Shown: piece by piece, positions 44,294 through 56,800 of the stretch
Numbering within the stretch: position 1 is the stretch's first letter
How the letters are laid out: every line of letters starts with the position of its first letter
NCBI GenBank assembly: GCA_017506865.1
Contig: JAFCMP010000514.1
Coordinates: 310,001 to 374,000 of the forward strand
Direction of reading: 5' to 3'
DNA: 64,000 nucleotides
Origin: Tribonema minus
Taxonomy: Eukaryota > Sar > Xanthophyceae > Tribonematales > Tribonemataceae
The notes under the pieces: generated by a model
What the model was told of the DNA's origin: nothing
Seen by the model: only the letters and a program-made list of their open reading frames with translations
Databases searched by the model: none
Translations under genes and position numbers: made by a program

Positions 44294-46223
44294 ACAGCAG
44301 GCCCTCTGTACGCACGCCTATTGGTGGTGGCGTACCGCGCGCGGTTCGAACTGCACCTTTGAAGTTGATGCTGTCGTTTGTGTGTGCTGCCCTGGGGCTG
44401 CTGCACAAGGCTGTCAGCTGTGTGAGCAGTGGGATTAATCTTGAAGCAAACAACTGGCTGCGGCACGCAGGAATAGCCGCACAAAGGGTGTCCAGCTGGC
44501 GGAGGTTTTGGCGAGTTCTACAGGGAGCACGCGGTGGAGTGCCGGTTGCGTAGCAACCTTGCGAGCTGACACACCACCCAACACGTGAGTTTCATAGCCT
44601 TTGCGGCCGGGGCGCCACGATTCTAATACCACTGGGCCTGGACTGTGTGAGCGCCATCGAAAACGTCCTTCGCTGGCGAGACGTCGTGCAAATCCAATGC
44701 TCTTGCGCTCCATTACACCACCATTGCTCTATATTGACATGTGGTAGTGAGCAGAGGATCAGAGCCCTACAAATTCCAGAGCCAGTTTCACTGCAAATTG
44801 AAGTCACGGGCTGACAAATCATCCGCTGCTTGTGCAGCAACCCGAATCGCCTTCCGCAGATAGATGATTCAAGTCAGGCATCTATAGGCTGATTGCAGTG
44901 CAGCTGAGCACGGTTGTAATTGTGAAAGCAACGGCACTGAAGCTGCACTTGCATCGCAAGAAGTGACGCCTCCATTGGTGCACATGGGCCATCAAAATGT
45001 GAGCTACGAGGGCAGCATGTGAGCCGCGGTCCTGGCAGGCGCACTCCTGTTGTTATAATGCGCATGCAATGGCAACGTGTGATGCCGGCACGTGTGGCGA
45101 CGCCGGCGCATCAGACGTGTTTTCACAGCGAGCTGCCGCAGCGCTTTCGTGCGTGCATGCGTACGGCAATGATGCGCACGGCAGTGGACCATCATCTATC
45201 GGTGCTGGCGATGTCAACGCGCACGGCGAAATTGGCACTTCAGCCGCGCTCTCAGCGCCAGTGGCAGCAGTGCTTTCATGTTGGCGCACGCGCAATGTGC
45301 ACGACATATGCAGCACGCTCCTGCGCTGTCAGCGCTAGTGTGGGGACGCTTGGCATGCCTACCTAGGCAGAGGTGTGCGTGGATGGAGCGGAGTGTGGGT
45401 CTTGTTTTGAGGGGGCAATAGGTATGGGACCTTTGCAGTTTTTTCTTTGGTTTCTGCGTCAAGTGGATGTCAATCAGTGATTCCTGACAGTGTGCTTGCC
45501 CAAGGGGCGGTTCTACTGAGTTGTATTGACAGCCAATCTTACTCTGATGACATACATGTCTTCTCGGGATGTGCAACTGTGTGGGACTGGGTGATCTTGA
45601 CGACATTACCTTGAGTGCAAGGCACCAAAAATCATTTAAAATATTGGATTACGTTGTGCGTGGATTGCATGCCGCAGTATAGAGTAACAAGACATTGTCA
45701 TCAACAGATGATATGGGCATGATAATGCATTGCCATGGCCTCGAATCCGAGAAGTAAGTAGCGTACATGTTTTGCGCTGTGAGGCTCTTGGACCACGGAC
45801 ACATTGTGAACAGGCTATACCATATGCTGAGTTAGTGAGGGGCGCCTACATGCTTGGCTGTGGATACATCCGCAAGCACACCAGCTTGTGCTGCAATTAT
45901 GACTTGTGCATGCTCAAAGCACAATACAGCGAGAAGGACATAACAGAGCTCGTTGTATGCTAGATTCCCCTACGTGCAAGTTGCCTGGCCTCTAATTATG
46001 TGTCACGGCTTGTTGTTGAACCTCCACTGCAGCCAACAACCATATCACTCAATAGATGGTGAGCTGACTGTGCACATCAGCTATTAGTGTATGATCTGTA
46101 GTCAATAATGTGCCAAGCTTTTACGGTAATCTGTATGAATATCATCCTATGGTTTATGCTTGTATTGATCGTATTTGGTGGCTTAAAACGTCGCAGGAAC
46201 ACCTGTTTTCAAGCTACTACAAC
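44294..46223. other. Intergenic; several open frames, no gene supported
   Basis: The GC-rich part at 45019-45370 is open in three or more frames and contains a diverged two-copy internal repeat of about 85 bases (gtgatgccggcacgtg... and gcgatgtcaacgcgcac...), so open length alone is not evidence. A short frame at 44451-44520 reads LRHAGIAAQR, and a minus-strand frame near 47330-47370 reads TRDAGIAAQM, a weak hint of related gene remnants. Confidence 0.35.
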
Positions 46224-46224
46224 G

Positions 46225-46242
46225 GCGCGCGCGCGCGCGCGC
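46225..46242. repeat. (GC)n microsatellite
   Basis: Nine GC dinucleotides in a row, a sequence that can adopt Z-DNA. No gene is nearby. Confidence 0.85.
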
Positions 46243-46533
46243 ACAAACCCTCGCTGCGCTCGATTTAATTCTAGCCCTATCCATAAGCATTAAAAATTCG
46301 CCATAACCTTCGGTCAATCAGAGGTTTGAATTGTGAAAGCATTAAACGGGACCCACACAGGGGTGAACTCTAGAGCTCTCTGCAAATGGACCTGTTTCAT
46401 TGTGATGATGACAGTGTGGGTGTAACAGTCATGCCCATTGGCAGAAATAACGATGTAGCAAAATGATTTTATTTATTTACGACACTTGTGGCAAATATTG
46501 CTGGCACATCTGCTCTTTAACAATGTATCTTCT

Positions 46534-46894
46534 CCAATCATTCTGTTTCGAGCAAGCAGCACATGACATGACTTGCTGTCATTTGACAAGAGACTCACTA
46601 GCCATAAAATATCAGACGTAGATCTTCAACTCATTTGATGGTTTTTCGCTGAAGCAAGTACCTGGGTCTGGCTGATCTGAGCTAAGCAGCCGCATCTACT
46701 TTGTTTCAAGAAGTATATATCCCCTTGTTTAGGGTGCAACAACGCCCAGATGAAGCTCAAGCTTCAGCCTGCCACCTTGTGACGCAGTGTCCCAATGCTC
46801 ATTCACAATCACTACTGATGGCATCCCTGCTACTAGTCCATCAAAAGTGAAGCAACATTTCGAACTGCAGGCTCGCCCGCAACGTCTGAGCTAA
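46534..46894 (+). repeat. Dispersed repeat, copy 2
   Basis: Homologous to 38563-38948 in the same orientation, about 7.95 kb away. It shares cacctgggtctggctgatct, the ccagatgaagctcaagct block and the closing cgtctgagctaa. The DNA between the two copies holds a host-type gene and a tandem array, and no retroelement frames, so the pair reads as a dispersed repeat and not as the two ends of one element. Confidence 0.8.
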
Positions 46895-47801
46895 CTCCAA
46901 GATGATTACGTGCGAGGCCACTCAACATGGCTCTGCTTTGATTGTCCATTTCAACCTTTGCTTTGCAAGTTAAGGCATTTCAGCTCGTCACCTCAGGCGC
47001 GCGAAACACCTGACAAGGGCAATGGAAAATAGATGGGAGTGTATTTGACTTTGGATTATGCAACGCCGGCATACGCTGCACATGACACAAAGCTGCATGT
47101 AAACATAGCAGGATATCTGTCCCACTCCTGATATTTGCGCTGTGTGTGATCCCATGCACGCAAATATCTAAGTCCCGAACTTCTGACAGTGGGACAGCTC
47201 TGTCATAGCACATCATGCACAGACTGAGGCGGCCTATTGCCTCCTCAGGCAAAGCACATATTCAAACAATGCAAGGCCTCTGCGGTGGCGTGTATGCGTG
47301 GTGTGAAAGCCTCTATGCCGCCTGCTGCTCTGAGCAAGCGCATCTGTGCGGCTATGCCGGCGTCACGTGTCAATGAGCTTGGGGGCTTGGGGGCAATGTT
47401 GACACATTGCAATTGATTTGTGCCTGCCTGCTGTGGCCGAATAATTGCACGGGTGCTGCGTACGCAACGTCCAAGGGCAAGGGCGGCGAATGATGGCAAC
47501 GCCCCAACCCTGCTTTATGAAATAAAGGGACGCGGTCACGCGCCACCCTGGCACCGCAGTGCTGAGCATTGTTGCACGCACGCATATAGGCGCGCCGCTC
47601 CCCTGGCGCCGCCCCTAGCACTTCAAGTTGTACTGCTCAGCACGCAGTACAGCAGCCCACATGGAAGCTTGCACCTCAGTCAATCCTCTGCAGATGACAC
47701 AGATTGGGATCGCACGCAAAAATTCTCCTCCCCCCAAACCGCCTTGCGTCCTGCTTCTTGGCATGTGCCACTTCAAGACCGACACTTGAAGTTGTCACGC
47801 G
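46895..47801. other. 3' flank of the UBR1 gene; no gene called
   Basis: Minus-strand frames at 46980-47252 and 47245-47499 are open, and the second contains DAGIAAQMRLLRAAGGIEAF with a faint armadillo-like look, but no start, splice or family evidence supports a gene. It may hold the UBR1 3' UTR and a gene remnant. Confidence 0.4.
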
Positions 47802-50800
47802 TCAGTAAAAGTTCTCGCGGATGACGCGGTCCGAGCTGGCGCGGATCGCTGTCACCTCCTGCGCGATGCGGTGCTGCGCGTACGCCAGCCGCAGCGCGCC
47901 GTAGCGCTGCTCGCTGAGGTACAGCGGTCGCCCGCGCCGCAGCCCCACGTCCTCCTCCCCGTGCTCATCCAGGTACAGCGACGCCCAGTACGCCGCGCGC
48001 CCGCCGCGCGCCAGCAGCACCTGGCAGCGCTGCACGAGGAAGAAGACGCCGACATCGCCGCCGCACGCGCGCGCGTGCGCCGTGCACGCGCCCTCCGCCG
48101 CCGCGCCGCCGCCGCCGCCGCCGGGCGCCGCCAGCTTGTGCGCTGCCGCGAGCACGCGCCCGCAGAGCAGGCACACCGCGGGGTCGAAGTCCGCGTGCGC
48201 GAGCGCCGTGTACGGGCCCTTGACGCGCGCGTACAGCTCCGTGAAGAGCCGCGGCAGCGCCACGAGGCGCGGCGCGTGCCACGCCGCCGGCGCGCCGTGG
48301 CTCAGGTCGTACGCGCAGCTGGCGGCGCGCCGCCCCGTGATCGCCTGCGTGGGCACGCCCCCCGCGGCGGTGCCGAGGAAGGGCAGCAGCGCCGGCGGCG
48401 GCGCTGGCACGGTCGCCGGCAGCCGCGGCCGCCGCCGCGCGCTGCTGCGCTCGTTGTCAGGCCTGCGCCGCCGCAGGCTGCGCACGTCCCGCAGCGGCGC
48501 CGCTGCATCCGTTGCCGCTGCTGCCGCCGCTGCCGGCAACTCGGGCTCTTCGCTGTGGCCGCTGGCGTCAGAGTCGGACACCAAATCGGGGAGGGCGCTG
48601 TCGTCCGCAGCAGCGTCGCCAGCGGCGGGTTCGCTGTGATCGAATTCGCTGCCGGCAAGGCCTTCGGCGATGACGGCGTCGAGATCGATGACGCCTTCCT
48701 CTACTCCGTCGTCGTCGTCGCCGCCGCCGCCTTCGTCGGAGTCCTGCACCTCGTCCATGGGCTGCAGGACGAAGGCGCCGCCGTCCTGCCCCTGCTGCAT
48801 GATGTTGAGCATCACCTGGATGCCCGCAATCGTGCCGCCCGTCACCAGCTCGTTCACCAGCTCCACCGCCTCCTCATCATCCGACTCCGAGTCCTCGTCC
48901 ATGGCCATGTCGCCCCCCGCCCCCAGCCCCTCAAACAGCGGCTGCGCCGCACCGCCGAGACCTGCGCTGCCGCTCGCCGCAGGCATGCTGTCCATGCGCG
49001 CATCGAGGTACGGGGACGCGCGCACGCCGGCGCTCTCCCCTGCCGCCGCAGCAGAGGCGGCGGCGGCAGCGACAGCAGCGGCGGCAGACCAGCGCGCCGC
49101 CTCTTGCAGGTCATCCGCCGAGGGCCGATCGTACGCGGCTGCGTACTGCAAACCCCAACGCCTCACGAGCGCGCGCACCGCGTCGTTGGCCCAGGCCTGC
49201 GCGGGCATGGGTATGTCCAGCACTGCGCACAGCTCCGCCGCCGCTGCCGCCGCCGCCGCTGGAGCAGTCGCCGCGGCCCCCGCTGTGGCGCGGAAGGCGC
49301 CGGCGAGGCGCGCATCGGTGCTGAGCGCTGTTGCATCTGCCTCGTCCACCTCGCCCTCCACGACCGTCAGCAGCAGCACGGCGTAGCGCAGGAACGGCAG
49401 CCACGCCGCCAGCGCCGCGTGCAGCAGCGCCGCGCCGCGCGGCGCCGTCGCCGCTACCGCCAGACCGATCTCCTCTGCAAGTGCGCCGCGTTGCGCTTCC
49501 AGCGCCGCCGCCGCCGCTGCCGCAGCTGCCTCGTCAGCTGCGCCAACAGCGGCTGCTTGCGAGGGCTCCGCTGCAGCAGCAGCAGTGGCGGCGACGGTGC
49601 CTAGCAGGCAGAACTCTGGCTGCACGCACAGCTGCGCAAGGCGCGCCAGGCAAACGGCGCGCACGGCAGCGCGGCGCTGCTCGGCACTGTGTACGAGCGT
49701 CGCCAGCGCCGCCGCCAGCGTGCTCAGGTCCCACGCCAGCAGCGGCACCTGCAGCACCGGCCACTGGCAACCCACTGCATGGACAGCACTCTCCTCACTG
49801 ACGGCGCCGCCGCAGCCCCCTGCGCTGCTGCTGGCATCGCTGCTGACAGTGCCGCCGCCGCCGCCGCCGCTGCCACCGCTGTCGTCACCGCCTGCAACTC
49901 TGGTAACATCGCCGACAGCGCCACTGATGGCACCGCTGCCGCCGCCGCCGCTAGCCCCGGCATCGGCGGCGGCGAGTGCGCGGTTGCGCGCGGTGAGGCG
50001 GTCCGTGAGCTGCGCCGCCAGCGTCCCCGCGCGCGGCAGCGCGCTCAGCACCTGCGGCGCCTGGCCCTCGTCCAGCACCTTCCTGTCCAGCGTCGTGCGG
50101 TCCCAGACGACCTGCAGCGGCGCGTCGAGGTTGCGCCGCCACCACGCTCTACGCCCCAGCGGTAGCGGCAGCGCCGCGCCCTCGCGCACCGCCGCCGCCT
50201 CCTCCGCGCTCAGCGACGGCACCGTCGCGGCGCCGCCGAGGACCGCCGCCAGCGCCGCCGCCAGCGCCGCCGCCGCGCCCGCGCCAACGGTATCGCTGAG
50301 CGTCCGCCCGCCCTCCTCCGTGCTGAGCACTGACGACGGGCTGTGCAGCAGCTGCGGCAGCAGCTCGGCGGCGCGCGCGAGCCGCGCCGCGCTCAGCAGC
50401 TCCTGCGCACGCACGACACCCGCGGACGCCGCCGCAGCCGCTGCCGCCGGCGCGTGCGCAGCCTCGGCGGCGGCGACGCGCGACGCTGCCTCCGCAGTTG
50501 CCACCGCGTGCGCCACCGCCGCCCAGACGATGTGCAGCCGCCGCATGACAGCCTCCGTCACGGGGCGTAGGTCGCCGGTGCGCGGCGGGCGCGAGAGGAC
50601 GTCGAGCGCGCGCGCCATGGCCTCCAGCGGCGCCAGCGCGGCGTCGCCGAGCGCGGCGCGCAGCGGCGGCGGCAGCAGCGCGGGGTCGGGGTGCCCCGCC
50701 AGGAGGGTGGAGTGGAGGCCTGGCGGGGCGGGGGGAGATGCACGGGCGATGGAGACAGGAGAAGGTGTTGATGGAGGTGGCGGACTGAGGGGCTGGTATG

Positions 50801-53800
50801 TATGCATGGGTGGTGGCGCGTGGGTTAAGATGAGCGCACCGTGGTGTCGTATAACTTGGAACAGGCTTATGGCATTCCTCAGTAAGGGGATGGCAGCCCA
50901 GCGGTGCTTCAGGCAGGCTTCCGAGATGTGCAGAGGACCAGCAAAGTGCACAAGCTGTTTTCTTGGTGTGCATGCGGAATTCCGCAAGACAGCATTAACG
51001 GCCTAGGCGTCAGTGTCACCTCAGCTTGTTAGCACTACAGTACCAACCATGGTAACTATCCACGCTGCTTGCGAAAGAAGGAGAACGCATATGAATGCCT
51101 GTGTCAGCAGGCCAATCGGCGCCTCAACTTTGTCGTGTGTTGCCAACCGTGCACACATGCTGAAGCGAATGCTACCGTTCCCCATCAACAGAGCAGGAAT
51201 GGCCTTGCACAGCCCTGCCAAATGCGTTGTGCCGCTGCACACCGCCCATGCCAACTTCACATGGGACATGAACAAGGTCACTACTTACCGAAACCAACAC
51301 CTCACGCCATATATTCTGAACTGTCATTCTCAGTAGATGTGTATTGAAGCAGATCGGTTGACGTGTCAGTACCGTGAGCGTCTAATCCCCCAGGCAAATC
51401 TGGTGTGGGAATGAGCGAATCACGTACACATGTACCTGGCAAAGAATTTGTGTGCAATGACCAAAGCGTACCTGTGTGACCCCTGTCATCACGCCGTGTC
51501 AGCCAAGTCACGAGACCGTCAAGGCCGCTTGCGAGCTGCGCTGGCTCTACAGGTTTGCCTTGCGCCAGTGCTTCGGGCGCAGCGGCCTCTGCGAGGGCGC
51601 TGGCGCGGAGCGCGGGCGGAATGTGCGGCACGAGAACGTTTCCCAGGTTCTTGCACAGGGGGCACATAAACTCTCCGCCGGGCACGTTGATGGCAACGCG
51701 TCCATCGAACGCCTGCAGAGGCGGTTACAAAGGTAAGGGGTAGGTATTGAGTTTGCAAAGCGCTTCCTGCATTGTGGTTGAATACAGGCCGCACACCATT
51801 CTAAATGTACAAGGGCAGCAGCACACCAAAATAGCTACTGCCAGTGGACCTGACAGGCGGTGATCGCACTTGAGAAACAGCCAGACGCAGCAAACTCATT
51901 GACTTCAGTCAGGGCTGCAAATGGGCCTTCATGTGGTGTCCGCAGCCATTTCAGCGAATGGGGTTGATGCGTGCAGCAAACCCCAACTTCACAACCTCAA
52001 GTTCACAGTGAGTCGCTGTTCCACTGGTCCACATGGCGGACCAAAAAAGCGCATGTTGCCAGGGCCAACTTTGAGCCTTCCGCAGGGGTGATGTACCTGA
52101 ATGTATGTGATTGTGCGGCTCGTACAGCAGCGTACGGTACGCCTCCATGCAGCGCTCGTGCGCAACAAGTCGAAACCGTCAGCACTTCATAATGCTGGGT
52201 GACGCACCTGATTGGTGTTGTGCCGCTCGCGCAGCGTCGCGCGGTACGCCTCGATGCAGTGCGGTGCACAGCAAGTCAGAATATTCTACAGCAAACTTCA
52301 AATTAACTTCCACTCTGACAGTGGGTGACGCACCTGATTCATGTTGTGCCGCTCGCGCAGCGTTGCGCGGTACGCCTCCAGCAGCGCTTGTACGCAACAA
52401 GTTGAAACCGTCAACCACAACATGAATTTCAACTGCACAACTGGGTGACGCACCTGATTCATGTTGTGCCGCTCGCGCAGCGTCGTGCGGTACGCCTCCA
52501 TGCAGCACTCATGTGCTGCAGCAAGTCAAAACATTCTACAGCAAACTTCAAATTAACTTCAACTCTGATAGTGGGTGACGCACCTGATTCATGTTGTGCC
52601 GCTCGCGCAGCGTCGCGCGGTACGCCTCCATGCAGTGCGCGTGCGCGGCGTGGCCGCAGAGCCCCACGTGCAGCCGCAGCCGCCCCCACCGCTGCCACGA
52701 GAACTCTGCCAGGGGCTCCAGAATGGGGTATCCCTCTGCTGAGTGCAGACTGACCCAGCCAGGGCCCACAGGGGACTCCGTCACACGCGCTCGCCTGCCA
52801 AACTGCTTGTTGCAACACAAACATAGGAGTTGAGATCTGACAACAGTTTATTGATGCTGACGGCAGCAGTTGGGTGCTTGTGCCCCACATTTAATAATAA
52901 TATGATGTACCTACCGCCTGCAGCACTGATGATAGCATTCAAGTAATCGTCGCAGACTCAGGTACTTGAGTTCACCATTCACAAATGAGGTTGTGTACTA
53001 CAGTAAGTGTGTTGTGATGCAGCCGAGACCCGCAGCTGAGTCTGTTGCCCGCACCCGCCAATTTGACGTGCGCATTGCAACTGACAGGGAGCGACATGAT
53101 GCAGTTGAGCACCTTGAAGGAAAAAAGCAGTGTGCGGTAAGCACCGCACGAGTGGCATTGTTCAAAACTTGGTGATGACTTGTCCTATTAGCGAAGTACA
53201 AATTGTACTGTAGGCGTACCGTCATGTCGCTATTTAAGCCGGCGGGGCACCCAATTAAAACAGAAGTTTGTATACATTGGACAAGCAAATTGAATCAAGC
53301 GTTTGTACCCCCAGGCTTAAACTAGGCTCGCCTGTGTCAGACACCATTCAGCACCACACAACAGGCCCCATACGATTACTGTTTTGCTAGGGCACCGCGG
53401 CGGTTTTCCAGGTCAAGGTGTTGTTGAGCTTTCGCGTGAAAACAGCCTTTGCACGAAGCTGAAGCAGGCTCAGCGGGCCGCAGAGGTTGGATGGCAGTGC
53501 TGCATCACAGATATCTTCAAGGGGGCACCCTCTGCCACTCGTGCAGTGCAATAACAGCAAATTACAGCTCAGCGTGCAGTGCAAGCAGCTACATGCCTCA
53601 CCAGCAAACAGGGGGGGGTCGGCTTAAGTTGAATCCAGCAAATGTATTACCCAGGCTTAAATAGTTCTGGAGCCAAATATCGTTTTAATTACGTGCCCCG
53701 CCGGCTTACATAGAGACATGACGGTATACTCAGAGCGGACAATGTGCTGAACATACAAGCATGGCGACAGGGACGACTTTGACGCACCCAACTGCCATTG

Positions 53801-56800
53801 CCGCTCTAACGTCGACTGCTGCCTGATCGTCTAGCTATCTTTCAGGCATGGCACACAAGGAGACGCACATACAGCACATGACGGTGAGGCGCAGTTCGGT
53901 GCAAGGAGCACTCGTAAGCATCAGTGACCGAGCCCCCATTGAAGGCAATGTAGAAGTGGTAGTACAGTACTCACAACGCGGATGCCTGCAACTCACACCA
54001 ACTTCAACTTCAATGCTGACGCACCTGTTCAACTATGGTGACCTCCGCGTTCCGTGGCAGAAGCCCCAGGCGCCTTGAGTTCAGCTCCACCGACTCCCGC
54101 AGCTGCATTGTGAGAGTTCAACAGCAAGAACACCAATAATACAAATGCGGTGTTAGCATTGAACTGTCCACTGAATAGCTTCCATCCTTGTACTTGATTG
54201 AAGTATCCATCTGACTGCAGCAGTGAAGGTTTCAGGCTCGAAGAATATGGGGGGCAAGGTGGGCTGCTAAGGATAGAAGGTACAGGTACCATAGACCACA
54301 ACTGCATCAGCATCACATCGAACAGCAAAAGATGCATTATGTAAACTCAGCAGGGCGTGCGTCACAGAGAACTTGCAAGGCTATCCGCTTCAATTTCTTG
54401 AGTGCGCCAAAAAGCACGCAAAGTGGCAGTGGCGCAGACTGACACTTGCGCGGTACGTGACACAAGAGTCTCGCGAGAGTGCACGACCTGCAGTGCAGGC
54501 AGAGAAAAAAACACAAGCAGTAGCAGCTGCTTGACGCTTGAAGCAGTGAATCTGTACAATGCACCAACCGCTGGAAGGCCTCGGGTCCCTTATCCATTGC
54601 AGTGATGCCAAGAACGGCCCCGCCACAAAGCACATTTCCGCGGTCGACAGCATTTATTCATGAATATGAATCCAGGCACCGCCCGCCTTTGCAGTTGAGC
54701 ATTGATGCATATTCCAAGCGCTCTCGTTCATGGCTTGCCATGCACTGCAGCGCCCCAGCACTTGAAGTCTGAATTGCTCAAGTTTGGACCTCTTCGCCTT
54801 GTGTCTCCTCTTCCACACGTATCATGCTGCAGCGTGCTGCTCGACGCTACGCGACGTCAAACTTCACCTTGCAGAGCACTGCACCCTTACCTGGCAGCCC
54901 TGGTTGCCGACCACGCGGAACTGGCGGTTGAGCAGCTCGTGCTCGGGCGCGCAGCCAATGGCACGGCTCATCACGGTTGAGCGCTGCGCCACTGCCCCGT
55001 AGCACATGTTGCGGTTGACGCTCTCGTGGCACACAATGCACACGGGGGCGCCCTTCTCCCGCGCAAGCGGCGCCTGCGCACGCCGTAGACCAAGGTGCAC
55101 GTGATGTTAGCGAGGGTCCTGGAAGTGGTGTGGCATCCATGTTGAAGTTAATACTACAGTCTCATTGCAGGCGTAGTACACGTGAGCCATTCACAGTACT
55201 ATAGAAGCGGCGCATCACTTCATGTTGAAGTTGACATTCCTGATGAAGGTCGCACCTGCGGACCGCAATGCACATAAGGCTTTGGGATGGGGGTCCTTGC
55301 CCGGTTGACACGGCTGCGGCAGTCCTCATGGCCAAGCACGACAATCGCTGCGCATGCACACAAGTAACTCTGCTCCTAACCGCACCTACCCTATGGTCGA
55401 TCTCACCTCTGCCACAACCTCTGCACCCTCTTCCCCCCCCGCCGCCCCCCCCTCCCCCCCCTCCTCCCCCTCCTCCGTCTCCTCCTCAGAGTCCCCCAGT
55501 CCCATGTGCTGCGCGAACGCCGCCTGCCGCTTCGCCATCGCCGCCATGGCCTCCTGCTGCATGCGCCGCCGCACCGCCGCCTTTGCCTCCTTGCCCTCTG
55601 CAGCACCGCCGCCGCCGCCGCCCCCCTCTGCCTCCGCCCGCGGCAGCACATCCGCCGCCTGCAGCATCGCCGCAGACGCCTTGTCGCGCCGCGCCGCCTC
55701 CGCCAGCACCCACTCCAGCCCCGTGCGGAACAGCGGGTCCAGTCCGCCTCCGTCGCCGCCGCCGCCGCTGCTGCCGATGCCGCGCGCTATCGCCGCAAGC
55801 ATCGCCAGCACGCTGCCGTGGCCGTGCGCCGCCGACAGCGCGCACGCGCGACGCGGCTGCCGCAGCCAGGCAAAGTACTCTGCCGGAGTCAGTGCTCGGC
55901 CCGCCGACGCCCCCGCCGCCGGGACGCCCTCCGCCAGCGCCGCGGCCGCTGCTGACGCTCTCTCCGCTGCCGCTGCCGCCGCCGCCGCCGTTGCGGGCGC
56001 CTCCGCGAGGCAGTGCAGCTGCAGCGTGACGAGGTGGACGCAGCGCGCCAGGAGGGTCTCGGAGTGGCGGCGCGCGGTGCGCTCGAGGCAGTGCGCGAGG
56101 ACCGTGGACACGGCGCTCAAGACGTCCGCGCTGAAGAGCAGCCAGCGCGCGGGCAGCAGCGCCGCGGCGCACGGAGGGGGCGGGCCGACGGCGGGGAACG
56201 TGCCCCACTTGGGGGCGACGGCTGAAGAGAAAGGGGTGTGTGTGTGTGTGAACTGTATGTAGTGACAGGTTTGAGGGCATCAGAGCACTGGCGCTGCAAC
56301 AGGGCTGCAGTGACCTGCTGCAAGACCGCTCGGTGAAGAAGGAACGCGTCATGTGGACACGAGTTCGGCTTTGCAATGCGACAAGCTACCTGACTCTGGG
56401 GTCGCTTGTTCGACAACCGTGGATGTACCCTGCACGGCGGAAGCGCAGTGTGCGAACTGGAATAGAATCCCGCACCTGTCATTTCACTGGCCGTCACATC
56501 GCCAGACGCAGCAGCGTACACTGCCCCCAAGCAGAGCCCATCGCACCAATTGGCCAGTTTATCGAAGCGCGCAACGCACATCAATGCACGTGAGCACACT
56601 TTGCCAGCCCCCCCACACATCGCACTACTGAGCACTGACCTCCCGCGGCAGCGCGCAGCTTGGCGGCCACACGCTCCGCCGCCGTGTGCGCGTCCGCCTG
56701 CCGCAGGTGCGGGTACGCGGGGCTGAACTCGCGCGCCGCCGCCGGCGCCAGGTCGTACTTCCTCGGCACCGCGGCGCCGCCGCTGCCGCCGCCGCCGCTG

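Noticed and set aside
45019-45366. A protein-coding gene in the multi-frame open stretch
   Set aside because: Three or more frames are open at once in a GC-rich repeated block. There is no start context, splice partner or family feature.
45730-45963. Small Cys-containing frame as a gene
   Set aside because: It has no signal peptide, no family motif and no supporting neighbours. The length is within chance.
38563-46894. The two direct repeats as the ends of one long retroelement
   Set aside because: Nothing between them resembles retroelement proteins, and the interval holds a host-type gene and an unrelated array. They are treated as a dispersed repeat.
47871-51006. Long plus-strand open frames opposite UBR1 exon 12 (577 and 473 codons)
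   Set aside because: They are Arg/Ala/Ser/Pro-rich shadows of the GC-rich coding strand. The minus strand has the conserved UAIN motifs and matching splice phases.
52195-52510. Extra copies of the UBR1 exon 10 end as cassette exons
   Set aside because: The acceptor-like sites before them give the wrong phase for the donors available, so inclusion would break the frame.
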